A stretch of 48,703 bases of DNA from an uncultured Bacteroidales bacterium (GCA_949296645.1 CASFPH010000016.1:1-48703); one strand, 5' to 3'; shown: positions 25,651 through 34,766, counted from the stretch's first letter. Numbers and translations: made by a program. The notes: generated from the sequence alone by a model not told the origin.

Positions 25651-26604
25651 ATGAAAGTAATTGATATAATTAAAAGCAGCAGTAAACCGTTTGCATCGTT
25701 TGAACTCGTGCCTCCACTGAAAGGCAGTGATGTATCCAGACTGTATGCCGGCATCGAACCTCTTAATGAATTCAATCCTCCATTCATAAACATAACATGT
25801 CACAGGGACGAGGTCGAATATCATCAGAATCAGGACGGAACATATTCCAAAGTGGTGCTTGCCAAACGTCCTGGTACAGTCGCCATCGTGGCTGCAATTA
25901 TGAAGCGCTTTAAAATGGAAGTCGTCCCGCATGTAATTTGCGGCGGCGCATCCAGACACAGGATTGAAAGCGAACTTCTTGATTTGAATTTCCTGGGTAT
26001 CGAAAATATAGTGGCACTTCGTGGGGATTCCATTCCCGGGCAGAAATACTTTATTCCGGAACCCGACGGTCATTCGCACAGCAGTGAACTGGTAAAGCAG
26101 ATAGTAAGGCTGAATCACGGAAATTATCTTGACTTCAGCGTGAAAAACGGAATCAAAACCGATTTCTGCATAGGTGTGGCTGCATATCCGGAGAAACACT
26201 ATGAAGCGCCCAATATCGAAACCGATATCATGCATCTCAAAGAGAAGGTAGACAACGGAGCGGACTACGTAATTACGCAAATGTTTTTCGATAATGCAGT
26301 ATTCCTCGACTTTGTAGAAAGATGCCGCAAGGCCGGAATAGAAGTTCCCATTATACCCGGTCTTAAACCTGTATCGACTTTCAAACAGATAGAAATGCTG
26401 CCAAGAGCATTTCATCTTGATATACCGCAGGATTTCATGAAAATTCTGGCACATTGCAAAACCGACGCAGATGTTTATGAAGCCGGAATAGAATGGTGTG
26501 TAAACCAAAGCAGGGAGCTCATTTCCAGCGGAGTCCCTGCCATTCATTATTATACCATGGGTAAAGCCGACAATATCAGGCAAATCATAAAGAAAACCTT
26601 CTGA
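25651..26604 (+). CDS. metF: Methylenetetrahydrofolate reductase
   Basis: The 317-residue protein is a typical MetF barrel. FASFELVPPLKG at the start contains the catalytic Glu region, FINITCHRDE follows, and NIVALRGDSIPG is the FAD-binding segment. TQMFFDNAVFLDFVERCRKAGIEVPIIPGLKP is the conserved TQ-FFD plus VPIIPG motif pair. The enzyme reduces 5,10-methylene-THF to 5-methyl-THF, the methyl donor used by MetH, in a flavin-dependent step. It follows metH by 3 bases and is clearly cotranscribed, so the operon provides both methyl donor and acceptor enzyme. Confidence 0.95.
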   Translation: MKVIDIIKSSSKPFASFELVPPLKGSDVSRLYAGIEPLNEFNPPFINITCHRDEVEYHQNQDGTYSKVVLAKRPGTVAIVAAIMKRFKMEVVPHVICGGASRHRIESELLDLNFLGIENIVALRGDSIPGQKYFIPEPDGHSHSSELVKQIVRLNHGNYLDFSVKNGIKTDFCIGVAAYPEKHYEAPNIETDIMHLKEKVDNGADYVITQMFFDNAVFLDFVERCRKAGIEVPIIPGLKPVSTFKQIEMLPRAFHLDIPQDFMKILAHCKTDADVYEAGIEWCVNQSRELISSGVPAIHYYTMGKADNIRQIIKKTF

Positions 26605-26633
26605 CGCACTTCAATAACGATACATTGCTCCGG

Positions 26634-29429
26634 TTATCGTTCCATATCGAAGTTGGAAAGTAAAGGCAACTTGTCATCAGGAGGGGTTTCTCCTTTGAAA
26701 AGCGGACACAATACGGTATATTCCGTACTTTTTATACCGTCTATGTCGAGGGCGTTTTTCAGGAGCGATTCAAGGACGGCAGTTTCTGCCATCTTTTCTT
26801 CAATCATGATTTCCACAGCTTCGCGGCATTCCTTAATCATGTCTTTGGCCGACTTCAGAGTCTTTCCGTAAGATACTGCCTTGAAACCGAGCTCCGGAAG
26901 TCCGAGATTGGCATTTACGTAGGATATGCCGAGACCTGCAAGTTTTGCCTTCAACTCATTCAACTCCTTCAGTTCTGCAACACAGTATTTGTGTTCCAGT
27001 GTCATGTTTGCCTTGTTTTCATTCTTTTCCCTAAGGGATACGGCCTTGCATATGTCTCCTGAAGCAGTTTCGAGATATGTTGTATATATTCTGTATTTTG
27101 GTTTGGTATCTTTTATAAGTTTTATTGTCTGCCCATATGCCTGAGTGCAGTCCAGAAGATATGAATCCACATTGGATGATCCGGATGAGGCCGGCCTTTT
27201 CCATTCTATTGAAATGTTCTTTTCGGTATATACCGGTTCCGATATCTCGCTTTTTGCCAGTCGTGCTGCTTTCGGAATGTTCAGTGGAAGAATCTCTTTT
27301 GTAAGTTTTATGTCATGGAAGACATACTGGCCGGAAGTGTTGTTGGTATTGGCCAACCAGAACATAAGCTGTTCGCATCCGTTTATGGGAACGGTGACTG
27401 TCTGAGGCTCCATCGTTTCATATACGGTCAGTTCAGCCACTACTTCCTGGTCTGCACCTATGAGCAGGGTTTCCTTGTAATCGGACTCGTTTCCGGTAAT
27501 GAAAGGACGCAGGCATTCGACAGTGAACGTCACACTGTTGTATTCTCCGTATGTATTGAATGCGGCACACGAATTTTCTACGGCATTTCCACCGGCTGCA
27601 AGCATTAGGAATGCTGCAGCACCGATAAGCGTGCTGCCGACTACTGCTCCTCCTACTGCTCCTACCGCTACGAATGCTGAACCCACTGCAGCACCTCCTA
27701 TTGCACCGGCGGCTGCATTGTCTGTGCCTGAAAGTACTCCATGATCAAGGGAAAAATGTACACTTGTCTGAAGCATGAATCCCTTGTTTATGCGTCTGCC
27801 GTCCTGCATTTCGAAATATCTGCGCTGGGTGCTTCCGTCGTAGAATATCTCGTCTTTCGAATCGGATTTTGTACTTACATAGTGAAGATACGGGGCCCCC
27901 AGGTCTATAAGGTCTGTTTCATAAGGACATTCGGGTTTCGGATGTACGAACAGATCGTTTTCGACCGGTTCACCACGATAGACGATTATATCTCCTATGC
28001 CATAGGCTCCTACATTGAGGTTCCCGGAACCGCCGTTCTCAAATCTGAGTTTTCGGCATTTTTTTATCGGTAATGTGAAATGCTGGTTCGGATATGTAGC
28101 TTTCATGGGAGCTTCGAGTATGAGTTCATCGTCGGCATAGACCCGTATGACGTCATTTGTCATAGACCAGCTTTTGCCTACGTATCCTGCTGTAAAACTT
28201 ACATAGTCGAATTCCCTTCCGAGGTCGAAAACGGCATAGGAAATGATATTGTCGTTCCAGAAGTTGGCTTTTTCATAAAGTATGAATCCTTCATTGAATT
28301 TCGTGCCTCCCATCGAGAATGTTATGTAATCCGATTCTCCTGTATATACCTGATGCTCAACCTGTCCTCCTACTGCATACGGAGGAATGCTGGAGACAAG
28401 CTTGCATACGTCAGGCAATTCTTTGAGTCTCGGATTGATATCTTCCTCAATTGCTCCGGCGTTTTCTTTATCAAATTCTCCTTCCGGATAGAGGGTTGCA
28501 TCCACAATGGCAGCATACATGCTCTGGTTCGACTGTTCCGTGTGTATGGAAAGCTGGTTGCATCCTTTCACGTCGAGGATTATCCTTTTTGCAATATCAT
28601 CCTGCGAGATTTCGTATTCATGGATGATTTTTCCGTCGGCCTTGATGATGATCCAACCCTTTCCGCCGCTGCTTTTGTCATTGTTTACAGGTCCTGCAAG
28701 CAGACTCAGGGTCTCATACTGTCCTCTAAGATTGAAATACGAGGCTCCTGGCTGTACTCCTATAAGAGCCATCGACATGTTGCATATGAAACCGTAATTG
28801 TACTTGTTCCCATTGACATATACGGACTTGTATTTGTCATCCGGAGAGATGCAGTAATGGTTGTCCTGAGCATATGGCCTCAGGTCTTTTACCAATTGTA
28901 TTTTTTTAGGTTTTGCAATTATAAGATTGCCTGTTTCCACGGGCTTTTCTCCCTTTTCCCATAATGTCACTTCTCCGAATCCTATTCTGCCTTCACCTGT
29001 AACAAGTACGAATTTCAGTTCATCTACGCCGGTCACGTCGAGTTTCATGCGTTTCGGAACGGAATATTTTCTGACTACTTCATCGGCTATTTTTTTTCCG
29101 TCCGCATATACGGTGACAACCCTCGGATCGTTTCCGTAGGATTCGGGGTCGAGTCCGAGTACGAACATCAGGGTTTCGTATTTTCCGCCAAGCCTGAAAG
29201 TCGCATATCCTGGTTTGTACGGTCCCTGTGAACTGCCTATGGTAAAACCTCCGTACCATTCAAGTCCTCCGCTCAGCTTTACTTTTGTTGATGAAGGACC
29301 GGAATATCTGTAAGCCTTGTACATATATGAGTTTTCAGGAGAAAATGTGTTTACAAGGTACCTTGTCTGTGCTTCCGCATATGTAAGGAAGATCAGCAGT
29401 AATGACAGTAATGATAATGCCTTTTTCAT
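26634..29429 (-). CDS. Large secreted protein with four NPCBM-like modules and glycine zipper
   Basis: The 931-residue protein has a signal peptide (about 1-20). It then carries repeated NPCBM/NEW2-like carbohydrate-binding modules. Each has a 'YNYGF/FNEGF/INKGF' segment, a 'FDLGREFDYVSFTAG'-type strand and a 'V.VYADGK' turn. Modules lie near residues 45-160, 195-315, 360-495 and 530-710. In the fourth, a 45-residue glycine/alanine-rich insert (about 569-614; GAIGGAAVGSAF and GAVGGAVVGST) interrupts the fold between its first strand and 'FNTYGEYNSVTFTV'. The C-terminal ~200 residues are helical, with a possible fibronectin-type turn at SEPVYTEKNISIEWKRP. The protein is exported, likely surface-exposed and glycan-binding. 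It lies 24 bases downstream of the DUF1963 gene. Confidence 0.75.
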   Translation of the reverse strand: MKKALSLLSLLLIFLTYAEAQTRYLVNTFSPENSYMYKAYRYSGPSSTKVKLSGGLEWYGGFTIGSSQGPYKPGYATFRLGGKYETLMFVLGLDPESYGNDPRVVTVYADGKKIADEVVRKYSVPKRMKLDVTGVDELKFVLVTGEGRIGFGEVTLWEKGEKPVETGNLIIAKPKKIQLVKDLRPYAQDNHYCISPDDKYKSVYVNGNKYNYGFICNMSMALIGVQPGASYFNLRGQYETLSLLAGPVNNDKSSGGKGWIIIKADGKIIHEYEISQDDIAKRIILDVKGCNQLSIHTEQSNQSMYAAIVDATLYPEGEFDKENAGAIEEDINPRLKELPDVCKLVSSIPPYAVGGQVEHQVYTGESDYITFSMGGTKFNEGFILYEKANFWNDNIISYAVFDLGREFDYVSFTAGYVGKSWSMTNDVIRVYADDELILEAPMKATYPNQHFTLPIKKCRKLRFENGGSGNLNVGAYGIGDIIVYRGEPVENDLFVHPKPECPYETDLIDLGAPYLHYVSTKSDSKDEIFYDGSTQRRYFEMQDGRRINKGFMLQTSVHFSLDHGVLSGTDNAAAGAIGGAAVGSAFVAVGAVGGAVVGSTLIGAAAFLMLAAGGNAVENSCAAFNTYGEYNSVTFTVECLRPFITGNESDYKETLLIGADQEVVAELTVYETMEPQTVTVPINGCEQLMFWLANTNNTSGQYVFHDIKLTKEILPLNIPKAARLAKSEISEPVYTEKNISIEWKRPASSGSSNVDSYLLDCTQAYGQTIKLIKDTKPKYRIYTTYLETASGDICKAVSLREKNENKANMTLEHKYCVAELKELNELKAKLAGLGISYVNANLGLPELGFKAVSYGKTLKSAKDMIKECREAVEIMIEEKMAETAVLESLLKNALDIDGIKSTEYTVLCPLFKGETPPDDKLPLLSNFDMER

Positions 29430-29453
29430 AGGTTATGTGATGTAAGGTGTTAT

Positions 29454-30101
29454 TCATGAGGATAATACGATGGCACGTACATCGTCGAAACAATGCATGG
29501 CTAACTCGTGCGGGGAAATCAGGAAGTCTAGTACTCCGATATCCATAAAGTTCAATTCAAAGTCGTCTCCTTCAAATGAATCTATCTGAAGGAGAATTTT
29601 CCATTCTTCGAATGGAGTGTCCCATGTTTCCCATTGCCTGTGTGAAGGCGGGGCAAACAGCATATGCTCGTCATACGAGGAGAAGCTGCCGGTACTGAAC
29701 TCGAACGGAAGTCCTTCCGGTGAGCGGAATTCATAGCCGAATTGTTCAGGTGAGATTTTTTTAAGTTTCCTGATATCAGGAAAATACAGTATCTTTACTG
29801 CATCGTTTCCGGAAATCGATCCGCCTATGTCTGCCGGCGTGTCGTAGTAACCGAGATAATTGTCAATTTTGGCAAAAAATGACAACAACCCTTTATCCGG
29901 AAGCAGTTTTTCCCTGTCGAACCGTGCAAATTCCTCAAGATTTATCTGGCATACAAAGAAATACGGATAATTTTTCCCTTTTCTGTCAGTATATGCAGGA
30001 TATTCATATCCGTCTGGCAGACTCGGGCAACCCCAGAAATGTGAAGATGCTGTGCCGGATATGTAATGGCATTTGGACGGTATTATACGTACCGGATACA
30101 T
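29454..30101 (-). CDS. DUF1963 (YwqG-like) protein
   Basis: The 215-residue product matches the DUF1963/YwqG pattern: SHFWGCPSLPDGYEYP at the start ('GG-P-LP' family motif), YFFVCQINLEEFA, LPDKGLLSFFAKID, and HRQWETWDTPFEEWKILLQID. No signal peptide is seen, so it is cytoplasmic. The family has no known biochemical function. The frame is open upstream to 30533, but this extension overlaps the divergent HAD gene; the ATG at 30101 (MYPVRIIPS) leaves a sensible 75-base divergent spacer. It probably shares a transcript with the NPCBM-like gene that follows. Confidence 0.75.
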   Translation of the reverse strand: MYPVRIIPSKCHYISGTASSHFWGCPSLPDGYEYPAYTDRKGKNYPYFFVCQINLEEFARFDREKLLPDKGLLSFFAKIDNYLGYYDTPADIGGSISGNDAVKILYFPDIRKLKKISPEQFGYEFRSPEGLPFEFSTGSFSSYDEHMLFAPPSHRQWETWDTPFEEWKILLQIDSFEGDDFELNFMDIGVLDFLISPHELAMHCFDDVRAIVLSS

Positions 30102-30176
30102 GATTGAAAATCTTTTTGTAAAGATATTAAATTTTACGAAATTTGACAGTATGATTTTATTTAATATTATGATTAT

Positions 30177-31082
30177 ATGCAGAATATTATAGCCGTAATA
30201 TGGGATTTCGACAAAACATTGGTAGACGGGTATATGCAGGATCCGATTTTCAGGGAATATGGAGTGTGCGGAGAGGATTTCTGGAAAGAGGTGAACGCCT
30301 TGCCTGAGAAATACAGGAAGGAGGGCGTGCGTGTAAATCCAGATACGATTTATCTGAATCATTTCATCAGATATGCCGAGGAAGGAATATTTGCAGGTCT
30401 GAATAATGCGAGGCTGCGTGCATATGGAAAGGAACAGAAATTCTATCCAGGAATTCCCGATATATTCAAAACCACCAGCGAACTTCTGGACAATGATCCT
30501 TTGTGTGTGGAATACAACATAAAGGTGGAGCATTATATTGTAAGCACCGGATTTGCAGAAGTGATCAGGGGAACATCGATAATGGATTATGTCAAGGATA
30601 TCTGGGGTTGCGAGCTGATCGAGCGCGAAACGGAGGAAGGAGGCAGGATAATATCCGAAACAGGCTATACTATTGACAATACTACAAAGACCCGCGCACT
30701 TTTCGAGATAAACAAGGGAACTAATGTCAACCCTGAAGTCAATGTGAACAGCCGTCTTTCAGACGAACAACGCAGGATAGATTTCAGGAACATGATATAC
30801 ATTGCGGACGGACCTAGTGATGTGCCTGCGTTTTCGGTGGTAAAGGGAAAGGGCGGTGTTACATTTGCCATATATCCTAAGGGCAACATGACAGCCTTGA
30901 AGCAGGCGGAGAAGCTGAGGGAAGACGGACGCATAGACATGTTTGCGGAAGCGGATTATTCCGATGGAACTACTGCTTCGATGTGGATATGCAACAAGAT
31001 AAGGGAGTTTGCCGACCGTATGATAAAGGCGGAAAAAGGTAAGCGCACCCGTGTTAACGAGGCTCCGGTACATATTTTGTGA
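30177..31082 (+). CDS. HAD-superfamily phosphatase
   Basis: The 301-residue protein begins with the HAD nucleophile motif VIWDFDKTLVDG (Asp about residue 10 and its D-x-D partner). Motif II Thr/Ser lies in YIVSTGFAEV, a Lys is in NTTKTRALFE, and motif IV is IYIADGPSDVPAF, with the two metal-binding acids. The size and the large insertion between motifs I and II suggest a C1/C2-cap phosphatase. The substrate is unknown. It is transcribed divergently from the DUF1963 gene and converges on the operon ending at 31104. Confidence 0.85.
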   Translation: MQNIIAVIWDFDKTLVDGYMQDPIFREYGVCGEDFWKEVNALPEKYRKEGVRVNPDTIYLNHFIRYAEEGIFAGLNNARLRAYGKEQKFYPGIPDIFKTTSELLDNDPLCVEYNIKVEHYIVSTGFAEVIRGTSIMDYVKDIWGCELIERETEEGGRIISETGYTIDNTTKTRALFEINKGTNVNPEVNVNSRLSDEQRRIDFRNMIYIADGPSDVPAFSVVKGKGGVTFAIYPKGNMTALKQAEKLREDGRIDMFAEADYSDGTTASMWICNKIREFADRMIKAEKGKRTRVNEAPVHIL

Positions 31083-31103
31083 ATGTGCCGTTTCAGAGAA
31101 TTT

Positions 31104-32537
31104 TCAAGATTCCTGGATTTTAATTATGCCGTTTCTTGTCATGGCTATTCTGAAATGTTTGAATAGATTTTGGTTGTGCGACTCCAATTCGAATATTATA
31201 TTCAGATAATAGAGTTTCTCTATATGCGTATTTAGAAGATTACCGTTCTGCAGCATATATTCGGCACTTATCTCAGGATTATCCATTTTTTGAGTAAATC
31301 GTACAAGGTGAAGTCTCATAATTTCATTGAGGCCGGATAACGGATAGCGATTGTCTCTCAGCAATTTTTTGTTATAAATGGTAATATGCTTTTTGTATAG
31401 GAGAATCTTTTCTTCGAATATTCTGGATTCATCATCAATTGTACTTGATGAATTCCTCATCTTAATAATGTCAGGAGTCACTCTGTCATAAGGGATGAAA
31501 TCCACACCTTCCTTTATATTGCCGACTATTATTTTCCCAGTTGAAACTGATGCTTTTTTATCAAAATACCTGCTGACGAATTTTCTTGAGAAAAAATACC
31601 TCATCAAATCCTTTATCCTGTCTTTGAGCATATAACTTATGACCAGAACAATAAATAATGGAGTTGTTATATTACCGTATTTGACTTGTGTAGCCCATGC
31701 AACACCTGTAGCAAAGACCATTGCCACCCCGGCAGCAATGCTGTAGTACAGTTGCTCCGCTGCAAATCCGTCGCGTTTTTTGTCAAGACCAACATACAGG
31801 TCACTTTCAATGTATTTTTTTAACATTCCTATTCTGAATACGGTATTTCTGTTGTTGACGGGATCGTCATTGATGATACAGTATTGTTTGCTTTTTCTGT
31901 ATGAGTTTATTTCAAGGATATATTCCGATAATTGTATTTTCGATGACTGGCATATATCAAGCAGTCTTAGACTTTTATCTTCCAGAATTGCACTGATGAA
32001 CTCATCTGCATATTCAGATCGGGCGGAAATATATTCGGAAATGTTCCGAACTTTGATTTCGTTTATTATTTTACGGAATCTCGAAGTGATGAGCCTTGTC
32101 TCTTTAATGAACATCAGTATATCATAGTCCCTCCCTTTTTGTGTAGTATTCCTGAATATTTCATAAATCCTGTTTCTTATGGAACTTTTGAATATTGCAG
32201 AAAACATTTTGATATGATATTCATAATCATCGGAGTGTTTTTTATCTGGATGCTCTATGAAATTCTGTTTGGCGGATTCAAGCAGTAAAAACGGTATTGA
32301 TGTTGCCTGAGCCAGATCATCAGTGGAAAATACGGGAGTAATCAGTCTTACATTTGATTTCAAATCTCTGTAAAACTGATCTTTCCCGTAAATTTCAGGG
32401 TTGATATCCAAACTGTTGGGTATGAATATCCATGCCCTGACCAGAAAATCACTTTTTCCTAGTTTTTCTATCTTGTTGTAGCCTAATTTGAACTCGATAG
32501 AAAAATTGTCATGTTTTTTTGCCTGAATGCTGATCAT
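31104..32537 (-). CDS. Unrecognised two-helix membrane protein
   Basis: The ~477-residue protein has a soluble N-terminal part (about 1-265) of strands followed by charged helices. Two transmembrane helices (about 266-302: YYSIAAGVAMVFATGVAW and TPLFIVLVISYML) follow, then a ~175-residue C-terminal domain that ends in beta-strand-like NLFKHFRIAMTRNGIIKIQE. Start is the ATG at 32537, 9 bases after the permease stop; an upstream GTG-type extension would overlap that gene. I do not recognise the family. It is the last gene of the seven-gene phosphate-related run, so a membrane-associated accessory or sensing role for that system is inference from context only. Confidence 0.6.
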   Translation of the reverse strand: MISIQAKKHDNFSIEFKLGYNKIEKLGKSDFLVRAWIFIPNSLDINPEIYGKDQFYRDLKSNVRLITPVFSTDDLAQATSIPFLLLESAKQNFIEHPDKKHSDDYEYHIKMFSAIFKSSIRNRIYEIFRNTTQKGRDYDILMFIKETRLITSRFRKIINEIKVRNISEYISARSEYADEFISAILEDKSLRLLDICQSSKIQLSEYILEINSYRKSKQYCIINDDPVNNRNTVFRIGMLKKYIESDLYVGLDKKRDGFAAEQLYYSIAAGVAMVFATGVAWATQVKYGNITTPLFIVLVISYMLKDRIKDLMRYFFSRKFVSRYFDKKASVSTGKIIVGNIKEGVDFIPYDRVTPDIIKMRNSSSTIDDESRIFEEKILLYKKHITIYNKKLLRDNRYPLSGLNEIMRLHLVRFTQKMDNPEISAEYMLQNGNLLNTHIEKLYYLNIIFELESHNQNLFKHFRIAMTRNGIIKIQES

Positions 32538-32545
32538 AGAAAGAT

Positions 32546-34153
32546 TCAGAATATTCCCGGTGTATACCCAAGCCATTTGAGTACCGTTTCTCCCCACACA
32601 ATTATAAGTCCCCAGCTTAACACCATCATGGTGATGCCGAATTTGAAAGTGTCACTCCAGCTATAATGGTTGGTGGTATACAGCAGAGCTGCCGGCTTGC
32701 TGTTGAAAGGCAGTACATATACATGTTCTATAAGCAAGGCCATAGGAAAGGCCAGACTTAAAACGGGATATCCGAATCTCTGTGATACACCAATGGCAAT
32801 TGGAATGAAAATGAGGGTTCGCATGGTTTTTGACTGGAATATCAGTGCGCTGAAAAGCATCATTCCTGTAAGTAAGAGAAACATTATTGCAAAAGGGGTG
32901 TTTTGGCTTAGTCCCATGCTGTCAAAAGCGTAATTTACCAGGGTTGACGGAAGCGATGTGGCGTCAAGACCAGCCCCCAGAGTGTATGCTCCTGCTGAGA
33001 AAAGCATAAGATGCCAGGGAATATCGACATCATTCCATTTCACAACACCTACTCCTGGTAACAATGCAACTACTGCTCCTATAAATGCTACTGTGGTAGC
33101 ATCTATACCATGAAGTTTGTCAGTGGCCCATAGAATAAGAACAACTCCGAATATTATGATTGATTTTATTTCTTCGAATTTGATTTTTCCCATGGATTCA
33201 AGTTCTGTTTTCAGTCTTTCCATACCACCTTCTATTTGAGGGACCTGTTCATCCTTTTTCATCGGAAATATGAGTCTGGTACCTATGATCCACCCTGCAA
33301 GCAATAATATGACACATAGTGGAAAGGCTGCGGTAAACCAGTCGAAATAGCTGAAAACAGTTCCTCCCATAGCGCCCATCATCAATGATACAGCAAGAAG
33401 ATTGGCCCCTGAACCTGTCATGAATCCGCTTGCACCGATATTTATCTGAAAAAGATTCTGCAGGACAAGATTTCTTCCGAAATTATTCCTATTCCCATTT
33501 GCTGCACCATATATTGCAGCAACGACCATGAATATCGGAAGGAGGATTGTCGCTTTTACGGTAGTTGCTGATATAAATGCTGACAATACCAGATTTATTA
33601 CCATAAAACTTAGAAAAATGCCACTGGCATTTTTACCGAACTTAAGAACGAACCATAAGGCAAATCTTTTTGCCACCATCGTTTTTACAAGCATGCTGGC
33701 CAGAACGAAGGACAGAATGTTCAACCACATTACAGGATGTCCAAGTTGAGCAAAAGCCTCCTTCTGACCGGTTACTCCTGTCAGGACTATTCCCAGTATT
33801 ACGAGCAGTGATGTAAGATAATTTGGAACAGATTCTGTTATCCATAAAATTATGGAAGCTATAAATATAGCCAACATTGCATAATTTGAGCGTATGAATG
33901 CTTCAAGACCTATAGTCTCTATCCTTTTAATAGATGTAGTTGATAGAGCATCTGATGACAAATCATTTAAAAAACCAAAATCAGAGAACCAGTATATAAG
34001 AACAAATGAAATAATTGATATCGGAAATCCTGCAATGGCCATAATTTTCTCAAAACCTGTCTTGTTGATTTTGGGAAGTTTTTCTATTTTATAATTGTTT
34101 ATGTCAATCGGATCAAATTTGTCGGTCTGTATTTTATTTTCGTCTTTTTTCAT
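32546..34153 (-). CDS. SLC13/DASS-family anion permease
   Basis: The 535-residue polytopic protein shows the inverted-repeat DASS layout: a cytoplasmic N-terminal ~45 residues, then about 11-12 helices. The first helix-reentrant motif that in typical DASS carriers reads 'SNT' is SAT here (FISATTVKATILLPI, about residue 194). The second is SKT (FQSKTMRTLIFIPI, about 439). Sodium-coupled DASS members use the SNT Asn; a lysine at the second site suggests altered coupling or exchange. SLC13/DASS carriers move dicarboxylates, sulfate or, in yeast Pho87/90/91, phosphate. Surrounding phosphate-linked genes make phosphate or a related anion a reasonable guess. It follows the CYTH gene by 129 bases. 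Confidence 0.85.
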   Translation of the reverse strand: MKKDENKIQTDKFDPIDINNYKIEKLPKINKTGFEKIMAIAGFPISIISFVLIYWFSDFGFLNDLSSDALSTTSIKRIETIGLEAFIRSNYAMLAIFIASIILWITESVPNYLTSLLVILGIVLTGVTGQKEAFAQLGHPVMWLNILSFVLASMLVKTMVAKRFALWFVLKFGKNASGIFLSFMVINLVLSAFISATTVKATILLPIFMVVAAIYGAANGNRNNFGRNLVLQNLFQINIGASGFMTGSGANLLAVSLMMGAMGGTVFSYFDWFTAAFPLCVILLLAGWIIGTRLIFPMKKDEQVPQIEGGMERLKTELESMGKIKFEEIKSIIIFGVVLILWATDKLHGIDATTVAFIGAVVALLPGVGVVKWNDVDIPWHLMLFSAGAYTLGAGLDATSLPSTLVNYAFDSMGLSQNTPFAIMFLLLTGMMLFSALIFQSKTMRTLIFIPIAIGVSQRFGYPVLSLAFPMALLIEHVYVLPFNSKPAALLYTTNHYSWSDTFKFGITMMVLSWGLIIVWGETVLKWLGYTPGIF

Positions 34154-34170
34154 AGATCGTTTTAAAGTTT

Positions 34171-34257
34171 AAGGCGGTGCGTCAGAAAATACAGTCAGTT
34201 CTGTTATTTATGTGTGTCGTCTTGCATCTCCTGACGCACCTTAAAAGCTGGCTTTTA
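34171..34257 (-). repeat. Hairpins between the CYTH and permease genes
   Basis: GGTGCGTCAG (34176-34185) and CTGACGCACC (34231-34240) form a perfect 10-bp inverted repeat with a 45-base spacer. Right beside it, TAAAAGC (34242-34248) and GCTTTTA (34251-34257) form a compact palindrome. On the minus-strand transcript they follow the CYTH stop and precede the permease start (34153). They may attenuate or process the message. The outer arm resembles the repeat at 8175-8193. Confidence 0.5.
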
Positions 34258-34282
34258 GAAATTTATTTTGACAAATTAGAAA

Positions 34283-34753
34283 TTATTTCCAGTTTTTGTA
34301 CGGATTTTTCATTAGCATCGAATTGTAATATCTTACATCGCCTGTAACTTCATCTCCTAACCATGAAGGTTTGTCAAAATTTTGCTCCTCGGATTTCAGT
34401 TCCACTTCTGCGACAACAAGTCCTTCGTTGTCGCCATAGAATTCGTCTACTTCAAAAACAACGTTACCTGAATCAACCAGATATCTGGTCTTGTCAATTA
34501 CACCGGGCTCACATATAGCCAGAAGATCCTGTACTTCCTGTACGCTTATCTCTTTTTCCCATTCAAATCTGCTTGCACCGGAATCATTACCTTTTCCTTT
34601 GATTGTAATATAGCCTTTATCACCTTTTATTCTTACTCTTACGGTCCTTTCCGGTACACTGCTTAGATATCCCTGTGTAATTCTTGTGGCCTTTCTGGAA
34701 AATTCCTTGAATTCTCCTGAAACTAAAAATTTACGTTCAATTTCCTGTGCCAT
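34283..34753 (-). CDS. CYTH-domain (triphosphate tunnel) protein
   Basis: The ~156-residue product has the CYTH signature ExExK at the start (MAQEIERKFLVSGEF). It also has RVRIKGDKGYITIKGKG, FEWEKEISVQEVQDLL, KTRYLVDSGNVVFEVDEFYGDNEGLVVAEVELKSEE (key E-x-D and E-x-E pairs of the tunnel), and the YYNSMLMKNPY end typical of YgiF/CyaB-like bacterial TTM enzymes. TTM enzymes hydrolyse tripolyphosphate or other triphosphates, or cyclise ATP, with Mg2+/Mn2+. Start at 34753 (MAQEIERKF) rather than 34774. It is directly downstream of a second, divergent TTM-like gene in the same operon. Confidence 0.9.
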   Translation of the reverse strand: MAQEIERKFLVSGEFKEFSRKATRITQGYLSSVPERTVRVRIKGDKGYITIKGKGNDSGASRFEWEKEISVQEVQDLLAICEPGVIDKTRYLVDSGNVVFEVDEFYGDNEGLVVAEVELKSEEQNFDKPSWLGDEVTGDVRYYNSMLMKNPYKNWK

Positions 34754-34766
34754 GATTCTGTCTTTT

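Noticed and set aside
25459-26583. Long minus-strand open frame (374 codons) opposite metF
   Set aside because: It is fully covered by the well-conserved metF and the end of metH, and its translation is rich in Cys/Tyr/Phe with no recognisable domain.
28080-28964. Long plus-strand open frame (294 codons) within the NPCBM-like gene
   Set aside because: It is antisense to a gene with clear repeated domains and a signal peptide, shows no motif, and its composition follows that of the complementary gene.
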